This document shows positions 1 through 9,253 of a stretch of 64,000 nt of DNA, piece by piece (within the stretch, counting starts at the first letter, position 1; the number at the start of each line of letters is the position of its first letter). Position numbers and translations under genes: made by a program. The stretch lies in the NCBI GenBank assembly GCA_035578905.1, contig JAQJVL010000004.1:3701582-3765581 (forward strand), in the 5' to 3' direction. The notes under the pieces are model-generated. The model did not search any database. It had not been told where the DNA came from and saw only the letters and a list, made by a program, of their open reading frames with translations. The DNA comes from Stictocephala bisonia (lineage: Eukaryota > Arthropoda > Insecta > Hemiptera > Membracidae).

Positions 1-1066
1 GATGTGATGGGCAGTGTTTGTAGTGTGTGAAGTAGTAGGGTCATTCAGTGCTGTGTCGATCGGAACAACAAAGGACTCAAAGTCACAGTATATGGTGAAG
101 GGGACTTTATGTGTAAGTGTATGGTTTTTAAAGTACATGTATTTTTCGTCATCAGTCGGTAGTCTGGTCTTTTGTGCTCCGTGAGGTGAACACAAAGGTA
201 AGTGGTTAGTAAGTCGTAGTTGGGAAGAAAATCTGTGTAGACAGTAGTCACAGTAGTGTGATGCATAGTTGTATTTGATTAAGTGAGCTAGCAGTCGGGA
301 TAAGTTAGTGATCAGACAATAGTGGGAGGTAGTGTCAGTAGTCAAAAGTAACAGGTTTACGTGTCGAACTCTGAATTTTTCTTTTGTTATACGTAAAGGG
401 TAAATTTCGTCTTTTTCAAATCCAAATACATTTACAGAGATAGCAGGGTTCAATTTTTCAAATTTATCGAGATCGGAAATTTTGACAGGATAGCTAATAC
501 CAGACATAATTAATTCATTTTCACGCTTTTTGTAATAGCTTATTCGCCTGTGTCGGTCAGGGTACAATTGGGCAAGTACAGAGTACAGGCAACATTTTTG
601 GTCGTCGTTCTTAACATTTATGATTCCTTTAGAGGGGTGTGAAATTTTTTTCGGGGTGGGTATATAGGACGAGGCGTACAGGGGTTGATATTTTGCAATG
701 AATAGATCTAATCGTAAAACGTTTTCTATTACCCACCCACTACCTTGACTTACCCACAGCCACGCTTTCTAAAATTTTGTCTGTAGCCTCGGAATACTGA
801 TTATCTAGGGAATCAGAAGGTAGCAAAGGGCGGGTTTTGCCGTGAAAGAAAGGTGTTGTTAAGATTTCTTCGTTGTTTATTGCTTTGGTGAATTTAATTT
901 GGACCGCGATGTACCATTTTACTCCCCCGAGCCTGTTTAGGTGTTTATTTATTTCAGCCATGATTTTATTTTTATGATCGTAAAGTACGTTAAGGAGATC
1001 GGGATCGGAAGTGTCGAATCGGCGGGAAATGGTGACTATGTTATCGTTAATGGCAAAGGATTCCAT
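1..1066 (-). pseudogene. Polinton/Maverick-type protein-primed DNA polymerase B, N-terminal part
   Basis: The start codon at 1064-1066 opens a 108-residue frame. Near position 770 the reading must shift by one base, after which an uninterrupted frame continues to base 1 and off the window. The second frame shows a GSGW segment (about 733-744), an NVKNDDQKCC segment (about 580-620) and YCDFESF (about 73-93). The last fits the ExoI motif (D-x-E) of family B DNA polymerases. The order 'replication-associated N-terminal segment, VKNxDxxC block, ExoI' is what I know from Polinton/Maverick and related virus-like polymerases of animal genomes; this is recognition from memory, not a search. These polymerases copy the element's own linear DNA. 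One frameshift makes this copy probably dead. The palm domain with its catalytic aspartates would lie left of base 1. Confidence 0.72.
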
Positions 1067-1284
1067 GGTTAGGTTAAAAAATTGATTAATAATTAATTAT
1101 TAAATTAAAAAGCAAGGATATTCAAAATATTGATTTTTACTTCGAAATACCGTACAGAGAACGGTGTCCAAAATATAATAAAGAGTTGAAGTGTTTATGA
1201 TATCAAGGAGCAAAGTGAAGACACGTCTGATCGGCGCGAGCGCAAGAGCAGAAGTGAGAAAGATTACTTGTGTTGTTCAGTGAA

Positions 1285-2045
1285 GTAGGGATGGATGCGC
1301 ATGCGTCACCCGCGCACAGCTGATGCCGTTAGGGGCGCTGCGATCGCGTTGAGCACATAGAGTATATGAAATATTAAATTTATTATAGTGTATGAAATAT
1401 TAATTTTGTTATATGAGAAGAGTAACAACGCGCATGCGCGCCCGACCAGCAGACGACGCGTTAGTCATTTATTATAGTGTATTTTATATAGTATAAAGGC
1501 TGCCATCTTGGATGAGGAATTTTGGGAGGGAAAGACGCCATATTGGATCCGGTCGTCATCTTTTTTCATTTTATATAGTATAACAAAGGAAAGGTCGCCA
1601 TCTTGGATGAGGGAATTTTAGGAAGGGAATTTTCCCACGGGGTGTGAGTTGGCGCGGGAGGGAAAAGACGCCATATTGGACAAAAAAGTTCATTTTATAT
1701 AGTATAACAAGGGAATTTGGAGGGAAATGTGGGAATTTGGGGGAAATGTGAGGGAGATCGGGGGGTAATGTGAGGGAAATGTAAGGGTAATGTAGGTAAT
1801 GTGAGGGAAATGTAGGTAATGTGAGTGAAATGTGAGGGTAATGTGAGGGAAATGTAGGTAATGTGAGGGAAATGTGAGGGTAATTTGGGGGTAATGTGAG
1901 GGAAATGTAGGTAAAGTGAGGGAAATGTAGGTAATGTGAGGGAAATGTGTGGGAAATTCGGGAAATTTTGGGGGGAGGGGGGTTGGTACCACTGCACCGC
2001 CATCTTGGATCCGGGTCACGTGACCGCCGCCATCTTGGAAAACCG
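1285..2045. promoter_or_regulatory. Motif-rich upstream region of the polymerase (NRF1-like, YY1-like, E-box)
   Basis: Upstream of the minus-strand polymerase start the base composition becomes GC-richer. Two NRF1-like cores TGCGCATGCG/GCGCATGCGC lie near 1294-1304 and 1430-1440. The core GCCATMTTGGA, which matches the YY1/Pho consensus, occurs six times (about 1502, 1540, 1589, 1669, 2000 and 2029). A perfect 12-bp palindrome GGTCACGTGACC, containing an E-box, lies between the last two (about 2014-2025). The segment TTTATATAGTATAA recurs about three times (1470-1700). This is either promoter DNA of the mobile element or its decayed terminal repeat. Function is inferred from motifs only. Confidence 0.4.
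1712..1968. repeat. G-rich minisatellite (GGGAAATGTGAGGGTAATGT-like units)
   Basis: Irregular tandem array built from GGGAAATGT, GGGTAATGT and AGGTAATGT blocks, giving about a dozen copies of a roughly 19-26 bp unit. It is strand-asymmetric, with purines on the plus strand. Proline/histidine-rich open frames on the minus strand are an artefact of the repeat. Confidence 0.85.
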
Positions 2046-2231
2046 AAATAAAAGTGGGTCTAATTCCAGGGCTTTTTACCTACTATTATCAGCTTCCGGG
2101 TCACACCGTGGACCGTGAAATGTGTGTGGTAGGCCTACTGAAAGTTTTAATGTTCGTTGTTTTCTTCATGAATGAACTGTGTTTGTTGTTTTAATTAATT
2201 CGTGATGCGTCCCACTTGGACTTATTTATGT

Positions 2232-2280
2232 TCTTTAACCTGAAGTTGCCGTATTCACGGCGAAACATGTAGTGTTATCA
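2232..2280 (+). ncRNA. Degenerate hammerhead-ribozyme-like core
   Basis: CTGAAG (2240-2245) is followed by a perfect 5-bp stem GCCGT-ATTC-ACGGC (2248-2261) immediately joined to GAAAC (2262-2266) and the palindrome CATG. This is the CUGANGA / helix II / GAAA layout of a hammerhead ribozyme, but the A at the end of the first core segment is changed to T and helix I is weak. Probably an inactive remnant of a Penelope-type terminal repeat. Confidence 0.35.
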
Positions 2281-2399
2281 CCATCACACGCTGTGAACTG
2301 TTTGACAGAAGGAAAAGTAAACCTATTTTAGTCTAATGTGGGAAAGTCGCCTTTCATTTTACAGGGATGTATTTTCTAAAGATAGATTCCTAAATATAT

Positions 2400-3463
2400 T
2401 TTAGAGTCTACACTTCAACCATGATCGTGGCCAAGAAGATGCAAAGGGGAAAGATTTTCTTATAAAGCCAATTATTGACCGTATAAAACCACTTACTAAA
2501 TTATTTTACACTGCAAGCAAAGAAGTGTCAGTTGACGAAAGCACAATTTCATTTAAGGGTAAAGCAAGTTTTCGTATTTATAACCCTCAAAAACCAACAA
2601 AGTTCGGGTTAAAAATTGTTGTCCTATCAGATTGTGTAATGGATACACATACGATTTTTCACCATATTTTGGCAACCAATAACTTATGCCAGGCTCTCAG
2701 CTGTTTAAGACAACCCAAATTGTCAAAACACTCTGTCAATCGGTCATTATGAAAGATCCCTTATCACCAGCAGCTGGACTACATGTATATATTGATAGGT
2801 ATTATACGAGCCCTGAATTGGCGAATGAACTATTAGGACAGAATACCTTTTTGACTGACACAGTAATGCCAACTAGAAAAGGAATGCCACCCAACCTTAA
2901 AGCAATTATAAAGAAAATGAAAAAAGGTACATCTTTTAGAAAAGGAAATACAGTAATTATGTCTTGGAAGGATAAAATTGAGTAGTACATATGCTAGGCA
3001 CGTATGGAAAAGGAAGAAAGTTAGATCTAAGTGAAGTACCAAACAAATGGCCAAATCAACCACATGTTTCAAAACCAAACATAATTTTGGACTACACTAA
3101 AAATATAGGTGCGCCGTTGATAGGAGTGACCACTTCATCTCATCTCACGAATTCTAGACGTACCAAAAATGGTATAGAAATATGTTCTTTTGGATCCTGG
3201 AAGTGTGTTTGATAAATTCCTATTTGTTATACAAACAAGTACAGATCAAGCATATGAAAAAACCCTTAGTCACTTGGCTTTCAGAAAAAGTTTGGTAAGA
3301 TCACTAGTCGGCCAAAAACAAGAAGACGTGGACGACCATCCCTAGGACCCATGAAACAGAGGCTAAGTGGTAGGCATTTTATGAAGAAGAGGTAAAAAGG
3401 ATCAGCCAGATGTGTGGTGTGTTTGAAGAAAGGATTGAGGAAAGAAACAATTTACCTCTGTAA
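2400..3463 (+). pseudogene. piggyBac transposase, N-terminally truncated and frameshifted
   Basis: Fragments in order: a frame at about 2420-2750 with SVDESTISFKGKASFRIY, which corresponds to the family's 'DE.M..FKGR' region; a frame at 2686-2985 with LHVYIDRYYTSPELANELL, corresponding to the 'F.DN(F/Y)(F/Y)TS' region that carries a catalytic Asp, then MPTRKGMPPNLK; a frame at 2991-3212 with PNIILDYTKNIGAPLIG; and further right a segment like 'N.YILYK' near 3215-3240. Stops and frame changes separate them, and about the first third of the protein is absent. The family cuts and pastes DNA at TTAA. A matching right terminus is seen near 3821-3839. It cannot encode an active enzyme. Confidence 0.85.
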
Positions 3464-3820
3464 AACATATGAAGTGCAGCCTGCCCTCCCGGATGATTGT
3501 TTCGAACTGTACCATACCCAAGCCAACTTTTAGTTTTTCTTGTATGTTTGTATTGATTAACAATTTCATAAATAGTTATGATTTCATTTGTTTATTTTGT
3601 ATTTTAACTTATTGTTTGTCTAAACAAAAATGTAATTTTGGCAAAAATTTTCAAAAATCTTTTTCATATATATTACAAATCTAATATGTAAATACATATT
3701 TGTACATAGGTATGTTGTTTTTGGATGTCCTTGTTTATAGAACACATACAAATAATAAACTTTGAAGAGCTAAAAAAATTCATTCATGTAAGCGTTACAG
3801 TGGATTTTATTAATTTTAAT

Positions 3821-3839
3821 GTTGCGTACGAAGGGTTAA
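3821..3839 (+). repeat. piggyBac right terminal repeat with TTAA target site
   Basis: GCGTACGAAGGG (3824-3835) is followed by TTAA (3836-3839), the expected end plus target site of a piggyBac element whose broken transposase lies at 2400-3463. No matching left end (TTAACCCTTCGTACGC) was found upstream, so the element is truncated on that side. Confidence 0.55.
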
Positions 3840-4782
3840 AGCATTGTTAAAGAACATGTTTTTAAAATTGTCTATCCTCGGTATCCCATACACTAATCTA
3901 TGTCCTGCATATGAGTATAGATCTGCAGTTTTGACAGTGGATGTTTTGTTCTCTAATAAATAATATGTTATACTTTGTGCTTTTTCTTTTTCCAGAATAA
4001 TGTGTGTCATTTTCCCAGGCCAGTGAGGTTAGTATTTAACCTTTGCAAATACTATATTCTCCACTCACAGGCCCAGTCATATTAGGGATTATTATTAGTT
4101 TTTATATTTAGAATGTATTTGAAGTTTGTTGTCATACATTTAGTAAAATATGAGACATATTTTGTCTTTCAGGGTTTGGCTAATTCACTAGATTGTTTTA
4201 AAATTTGTTGTCAAGAATCAATTGAAACATTAGAAAGCTTTTATCTAACAGCAATTGGCTGATTCATTGGTATTTTTCTTTTTTTTTTTAATTTGTTTTT
4301 ATGACTGATTAAAAAATAGGACAGTTATCTGTCTTATCGAGTTTGGCCTTATCATTGGGTTGTTTTAAACTTTTAATAAAGGGTCAATCAAATGCAATTT
4401 AATAAAAAAAAATAAATAAATAAATAAAATGCTTTCAATACAACATGTTATATTTTATTGGCTGCCTAAGTGGTTTATTTATTAATCTAACAATATAACA
4501 ATGTTAAAAATATTGTTAATTGATTTCAGTGTCATGGATATGATGACAATTAATAAAATTATAAGACAGTAGCCAGTTCCTTCAGTGCAATTGGTAGATG
4601 ACATATGTTTTTTGCGTTAGCAACTTAAAGGAGTTGTAGGTAAGATTATTGTTAGACTTATTCGGTGGACTTCCTGAGCTGCCGATGATGGAATGTACTG
4701 GCAAGGCACTGTCAGCATTGCTCATCGCCAACTGACACAGTTCTCTATTCCATATGTTGTTGATTTTCATTAGTAAATATTA
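3840..4782. other. AT-rich stretch, no gene seen
   Basis: No coding signal, RNA gene or clear repeat apart from short A/T runs such as AAATAAATAAATAAAT near 4410-4430. Confidence 0.6.
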
Positions 4783-5935
4783 CTTTGTAACAGGGGTGTG
4801 CGAGTACTCGAAACTTCGAGTATTTGATTGAGTATTGTATTACTCGAACTCGGCTCAAAGATTCCGAAACTACTCGAAGTTCGATCGAGTAGTTGTATTT
4901 CACACGAAATATCAGATTTACATCTTAATTTAGTTTTAAAAGTAAACAGTTTTATAAGTTATGAATAAAATATGTGTGCTTCCTTGAGTTTTATTTTACC
5001 CTTAATCAACAGTATCTTAGGTATATAATTATGAACTAAACAATACGCCTCAGAATAGGTAGTACACGACGAGTCAAATGAACTAGTCGACGTAGTGAAC
5101 GAGTTCGTTCATTATGATTTGAACTAGTTCAATTCAAAGTGAACAACAGAGCTGGGAAGGAAGCGGTCACACATCATGTTGGTTGTCCGAGTCTACTAGT
5201 CACTTGTAACCTAACCTAAAATAGCGTGAATAAAACAGATGTGCGGGTTAGTGTTTTTATGACCCAAGAAAGGGGACGAGAGATCTGGTTCAAGATGCTC
5301 AAAAAGACCTGATACCGATACAAATCTAATGGTCTGTACGCCGTGGAAATTGTGCATATTTTCGTTCATATCAATTATACCGCTCAATCAAAAGGGTACC
5401 GAGAACGGGTCACTTTAGATCCTAAGAGTCAAACTTCCCATCTTTTCAAGGCCAAAGTTCATTTCGGTTGTAGTATACGTACGTGCAAAGAACCGTTCAG
5501 CTCCTTTACGGAACTGAAATTATCGTATATTTCTTGCGAGTCGATTGAGGTCTATTTTGTTTTTTAATCTGAGCAGAGAATCGTCCAATGATTTGACGTA
5601 AGAAAATATCGTATCATATCATATAAAATATGGTAATGGCGTTCTAGCAGCGAGTGACACAACATTATTGATTTATTTTCCATCAAATAAATCAATAATA
5701 AATATATATCCGTAGCGAACGTCTATTAATTATTATTCCGTAAACACCTTAGATCGCCAAAACTGTGTGTAATATTTGCGCATACGATATTTTTTCCTGT
5801 CAATTTATTGGACGGTTTCCTGACTAGGTTAGACAATAACACAGTTGGAGTGTAAAAGGTGGTAAAGTACGATAATTTTGATTCGTAAACTCCCTGAACG
5901 GTTCCCTGTTCACATTGACGTCAATGTAAACAGTA

Positions 5936-7312
5936 CAGTAGTCCCTCATTAATTCGACACAATTCAGACCAGGTATGTGTTGGATTAGTGAAAAAGCCGG
6001 ATTACTGGAGTTCAATTGTAAAACTTGCTTGAATTACATAATAGAATGTATATTGTAACTAAAAAGCCTCTTACCGCACGTTAAGCTGGTGGTGGGACTC
6101 ATCACCGGCCACGGCAAATTCCGGAGGCATCTAAGAACGGTGGGACTCTTTACGGAGGATCCCATCTGTCGCCTCTGTGGGGAGGACGAAGAGTCGGCAG
6201 AACACATTGTCCTGGAGTGTGAGGCCCTTGGTGCCAGAAGAAGAGCACTTTTTGAAGGCTCACCTCTGGGACAGTTGGAAATTACTATTCTAGTGAAGAA
6301 GCTCCTTGACTTGGTCAAGGGTTGCCAGCTTTACGACGATTAGGCACCGGGATTGGCACAAAAAGCCTTAGGCTTCGTTGCAAGGGTTGGCTGGACCAAC
6401 TATATATCCCCACTTAAACTAACTAACTAACTAAAAAAGTCAATTTTTACAATAAAGATGTACAATAGTTTCAAAGTAAGAAAAGTATGGTAACCAGTTG
6501 AAACTTGTTACATAACACTGTTGCATATGAATCAAAAACAAGTTAAAAAGCTTACAACAATTGAAAACATTAACCCTTTAAAACTTTGCAAAAAAGAAAA
6601 AAATAGTTAAAATAAAATGTAACTATCGATAAAAATAAAAAATTAGTAACATTATTAAGAGTTGTCTTGTGCTGACAGAATATTATCATAAAAATGTATT
6701 TTTCAATTATATTTCCTACCATTTTTTAATGCAATGTTTTGCATTATTAATAACATGTCTAAACAAAGAAACTCTAATATATTTACCTCACTATAAAAAC
6801 CTTTTAACTATTATACACTATAAAACTAGAAGCATAATCATATTCATAAGATATGAATTGTGAACAGAATGGAATGTTGCCATCAGGTGTTTTTATCAGG
6901 CAGGAAGTGATAAGAAAGGGTCAGGATAAACAAGTGTGGGGCTCAGGAAGATCTTCCTCTTCACTGCATTTGGAATTCTAATGTTATCTGTTCTTTCAAG
7001 TGCTGATAGTACTGATAAGGAAAAGGCAGACTGTGGGCAGATATTTTCTGATGAAGTTATTTTATTTATCTTATGGTCTGAAAAAGTTCTTTTGATCAGA
7101 AATTGTAGTTTCATTGTTCTGCACTTTTCACTCCTGAAACATTCCTGATATGAAAGCTATCTCCCCCTTTGGTTTTCTGGAACCAGAACTGGTTCTGATT
7201 CTTTTATCAATACGATAGAACTGGCCGGATTACTGCGGGGGCCAGTGATAGAACTGGCCGGATTACTGGGGGGGCCGGACTGGCGCAGGGCCGGATTATA
7301 GAGGGACTACTG
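5936..7312. mobile_element. pogo/Tigger-like element nested in the hAT copy
   Basis: It begins CAGTAGTCCCTC and ends GAGGGACTACTG, perfect 12-bp inverted repeats of the Tigger/pogo type, flanked by TA on both sides (5934-5935 and 7313-7314). The second hAT copy lacks the segment: its sequence passes directly from the equivalent of 5930 to that of 7316, which proves insertion. Inside are GGCCGGATTA repeats near the right end and a LINE tail. No transposase frame remains. Confidence 0.88.
6075..6436 (+). pseudogene. LINE 3' end: zinc-knuckle tail of a non-LTR reverse transcriptase
   Basis: A frame ending with the stop at 6341-6343 carries CRLCGEDEESAEHIVLECE, that is C-x2-C then H-x4-C. This is the C-terminal knuckle of several non-LTR retrotransposon polyproteins. 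It is followed by an untranslated tail ending in (CTAA)n at about 6417-6436, as expected for a 3' end. The element is 5'-truncated to a few hundred bases and sits inside the Tigger element, giving a three-level nest. A related fragment lies at 53500-54050. Confidence 0.8.
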
Positions 7313-8454
7313 TACAACAATCACGAATCAACCCAAGTGAGGGAGAAACATGTTGGAAGACCTTCTCTAAACAAAATAAGACGAATTTAGAGATTCAGAA
7401 AATAATTCTTAATGAAGCGAAGCCTTATCAAACGTCTCGTTTTTTATTCATAAGTTTATATTTCAGACTGCATCTCGTCGCCAATATGGGCTAGACCTAT
7501 TATACTGTATTAGCAGACTACGTCTATGGTTTTCATTCGATTACGCCAGGTTTTCATGAATTTCTCGTTATGAAATAAATTATTTATCTGTTGTTCAGTG
7601 TAGCCTCATGTATCGAAATAGTTTCAAGTTGCACAAATTTCATTACCGATCATAATTTAAAAACTGATTCATCTTAAGCGACTTTAAAATTTATTTTTAG
7701 GAAACCTGTTTAGTTATTATTATCAATCGATTGAACTAGTCTTTGCCATCAGATTTTCAAATTTGATTATATAATTCACAGCTTATTTCCGGTTAGTTGT
7801 AACATTGTTATTACCGAATTAAATACCCACAGAATACAGATCCACTCTTCTTGGCATGTACACAATCAATTTTTTGTTGAGAAGAGGCAATTCTGAAAGC
7901 AAATGACTGCATTTGGCGATGACGCCTGAATTTTAGCATCCGTTTGGTTGGATGCAGCTATTGCCAACAAGCTTCACTACGTTTTCGCGGTACACTTTGA
8001 ACTGAACCACCAGATAAATATATCGGCCGGCTGTGAAACAGTATAATTGGCTTGCATAGAAAATCTGATCTGTAATATGAGTGAACAGATTAAATCTTTA
8101 TAATCCACGTTATTTCAAGTAATAATATACTTTCTTAGTTTCTTTCATCATATTAGTTATGAAAAAAAGATAAAGATTAAACAAAACAATGCCACAAAAA
8201 ATATCGGGAGGCAGGAAATAAAAAGTTTCATTTATCAAATGTTACAGTTACAAACAACAAATCAAAATTATTGTGTTCAGTTTGGATGTATATATTTTGA
8301 ATCTGGCAAAACTTAACATAGGTTTAGGATGGTGTCTGCCTTTTACAGTTGCCTTGGGTGAACAGGAAATCCTTCTGTAAATACTCGCTCGAAAAAAATG
8401 CCAACTACTCGACTCGACCTCAAAAATCACTACTCGCACACCACTACTTTGTAA

Positions 8455-8622
8455 CTATATTTTACAAAGCAACACTTGGTCATATATTGCTGTAAATTCA
8501 GGTATTTGTTTAGAGCTTAGATAATTGCTTTTAAACTGAGATTTTAATTAATATATAAATTATGATCGCTATATATACAGTTCAAGGATCTTGATGTCTT
8601 GTTTCTTGAATTCCGATGATTT
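8455..8622. other. Short AT-rich gap
   Basis: Nothing recognisable between the hAT copy and the MITE. Confidence 0.6.
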
Positions 8623-8626
8623 TTAA

Positions 8627-8902
8627 CACTTTTGCTGCGGCCGTGCCCTCCGGTGGACTTCTGACGATTTCGTGCCCAATTGGGCATCCTTGTCCTTTGT
8701 TTTTGTATTTATTCAGTATTGAGGTAGCGTCTGCGGAGGAAGGTTGTTTTTGTCCGTAGGATGTCTAGTACGACCTAATAACTTTGTATATGACTTGGTT
8801 TCAGTTTTTAATTATTTTATTATGAAAGTTTAAATAATGTTTTGTAGTAAATTTGTAGCACCTGAGGTAAGATTACCAACTATAGCAGCCGCAGCAAAAA
8901 TG
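8627..8902. mobile_element. 276-bp TTAA-flanked MITE (piggyBac-like)
   Basis: Ends are CACTTTTGCTGCGGCCG (left) and the reverse complement of CATTTTTGCTGCGGCTG (right), 15 of 17 identical. TTAA flanks both sides (8623-8626 and 8903-8906). TTAA target duplication with short inverted repeats indicates a piggyBac-type non-autonomous element. A short frame from an ATG at 8837 lies inside it and is therefore not a host exon. Confidence 0.72.
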
Positions 8903-8906
8903 TTAA

Positions 8907-9183
8907 GGTAGGTGAAATTTTAGTTTTTCTAGTAGTTTTAATTTACTGTTAATGAGTACAATTTGGTATGCAATTAGGTAAGTATTTTGTTGGTTTTTAC
9001 CACTTAACTCCACTAATAAATGGGGAGCACTATCTAAGTAGATGATGAATGTCCGCAATGTTGGATGACAAAGTGTTGTTTTCAAAGATATTTTGATTAG
9101 ACAATGATTATCTTTTTTACATAGAAATATAGTAAAATCTTACAACATATTATACAACTGTAATAAAATACAAAATTACATAC
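8907..9183. other. Possible start of intron or 3' UTR of Paip1, no exon identified
   Basis: This follows exon 9184-9253 in the direction of transcription. If the donor at its edge is not used, the frame stays open for 28 codons and stops at 9097-9099. A terminal exon could not be identified here. Confidence 0.4.
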
Positions 9184-9253
9184 CGGAAGACTCATGACAA
9201 ATTTAAAATATGCAAAAACCATTTCTTCGTCCATGGATGGGCTCAGCTGAGTT
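9184..9253 (-). CDS. Paip1: Paip1 exon H (acidic C-terminal tail)
   Basis: 70 bp. Acceptor TTTTACAG precedes it and donor GTATGT follows. It adds one base to the GA left by the previous exon (Glu) and then encodes 23 residues including SPSMDEEMVFAYFKFVMSLP. The pattern D-x-M-D-x-E...AY-x-KF resembles the last residues of vertebrate PAIP1. It ends in phase 0, so a short terminal exon must follow and is not located. Confidence 0.85.

Larger units (their letters stand above)
4791..8446 (+). mobile_element. Non-autonomous hAT element, copy 1 (carries a nested Tigger element)
   Basis: It begins CAGGGGTGTGCGAGTACTCG and ends TACTCGCACACCACTA, which are inverted terminal repeats. A perfect 8-bp target duplication CTTTGTAA flanks it at 4783-4790 and 8447-8454. 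Eight-base duplications and CAGGGG-type ends are the hAT signature. The subterminal region is full of ACTCGA/TCGAGT motifs. No transposase frame is visible. Removing the nested Tigger insertion leaves about 2277 bp, matching copy 2 at 45476-47800 (2325 bp) in the same orientation. It lies at or beyond the 3' end of the Paip1 gene. Confidence 0.9.

Noticed and set aside
1690..2019. Pro/His/Thr-rich frames on the minus strand
   Set aside because: Produced by the minisatellite; two overlapping frames show the same repeat pattern.
8837..8907. Short plus-strand frame starting MFCSKFVAPEV with a GTAGGT donor, resembling a mitochondrial-targeting first exon
   Set aside because: It lies inside a TTAA-flanked MITE whose inverted ends include the donor region, so the resemblance is accidental.
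9158..9183. 26-base intron after Paip1 exon H
   Set aside because: Too short for animal splicing; the acceptor-like TATTACAG is probably chance.
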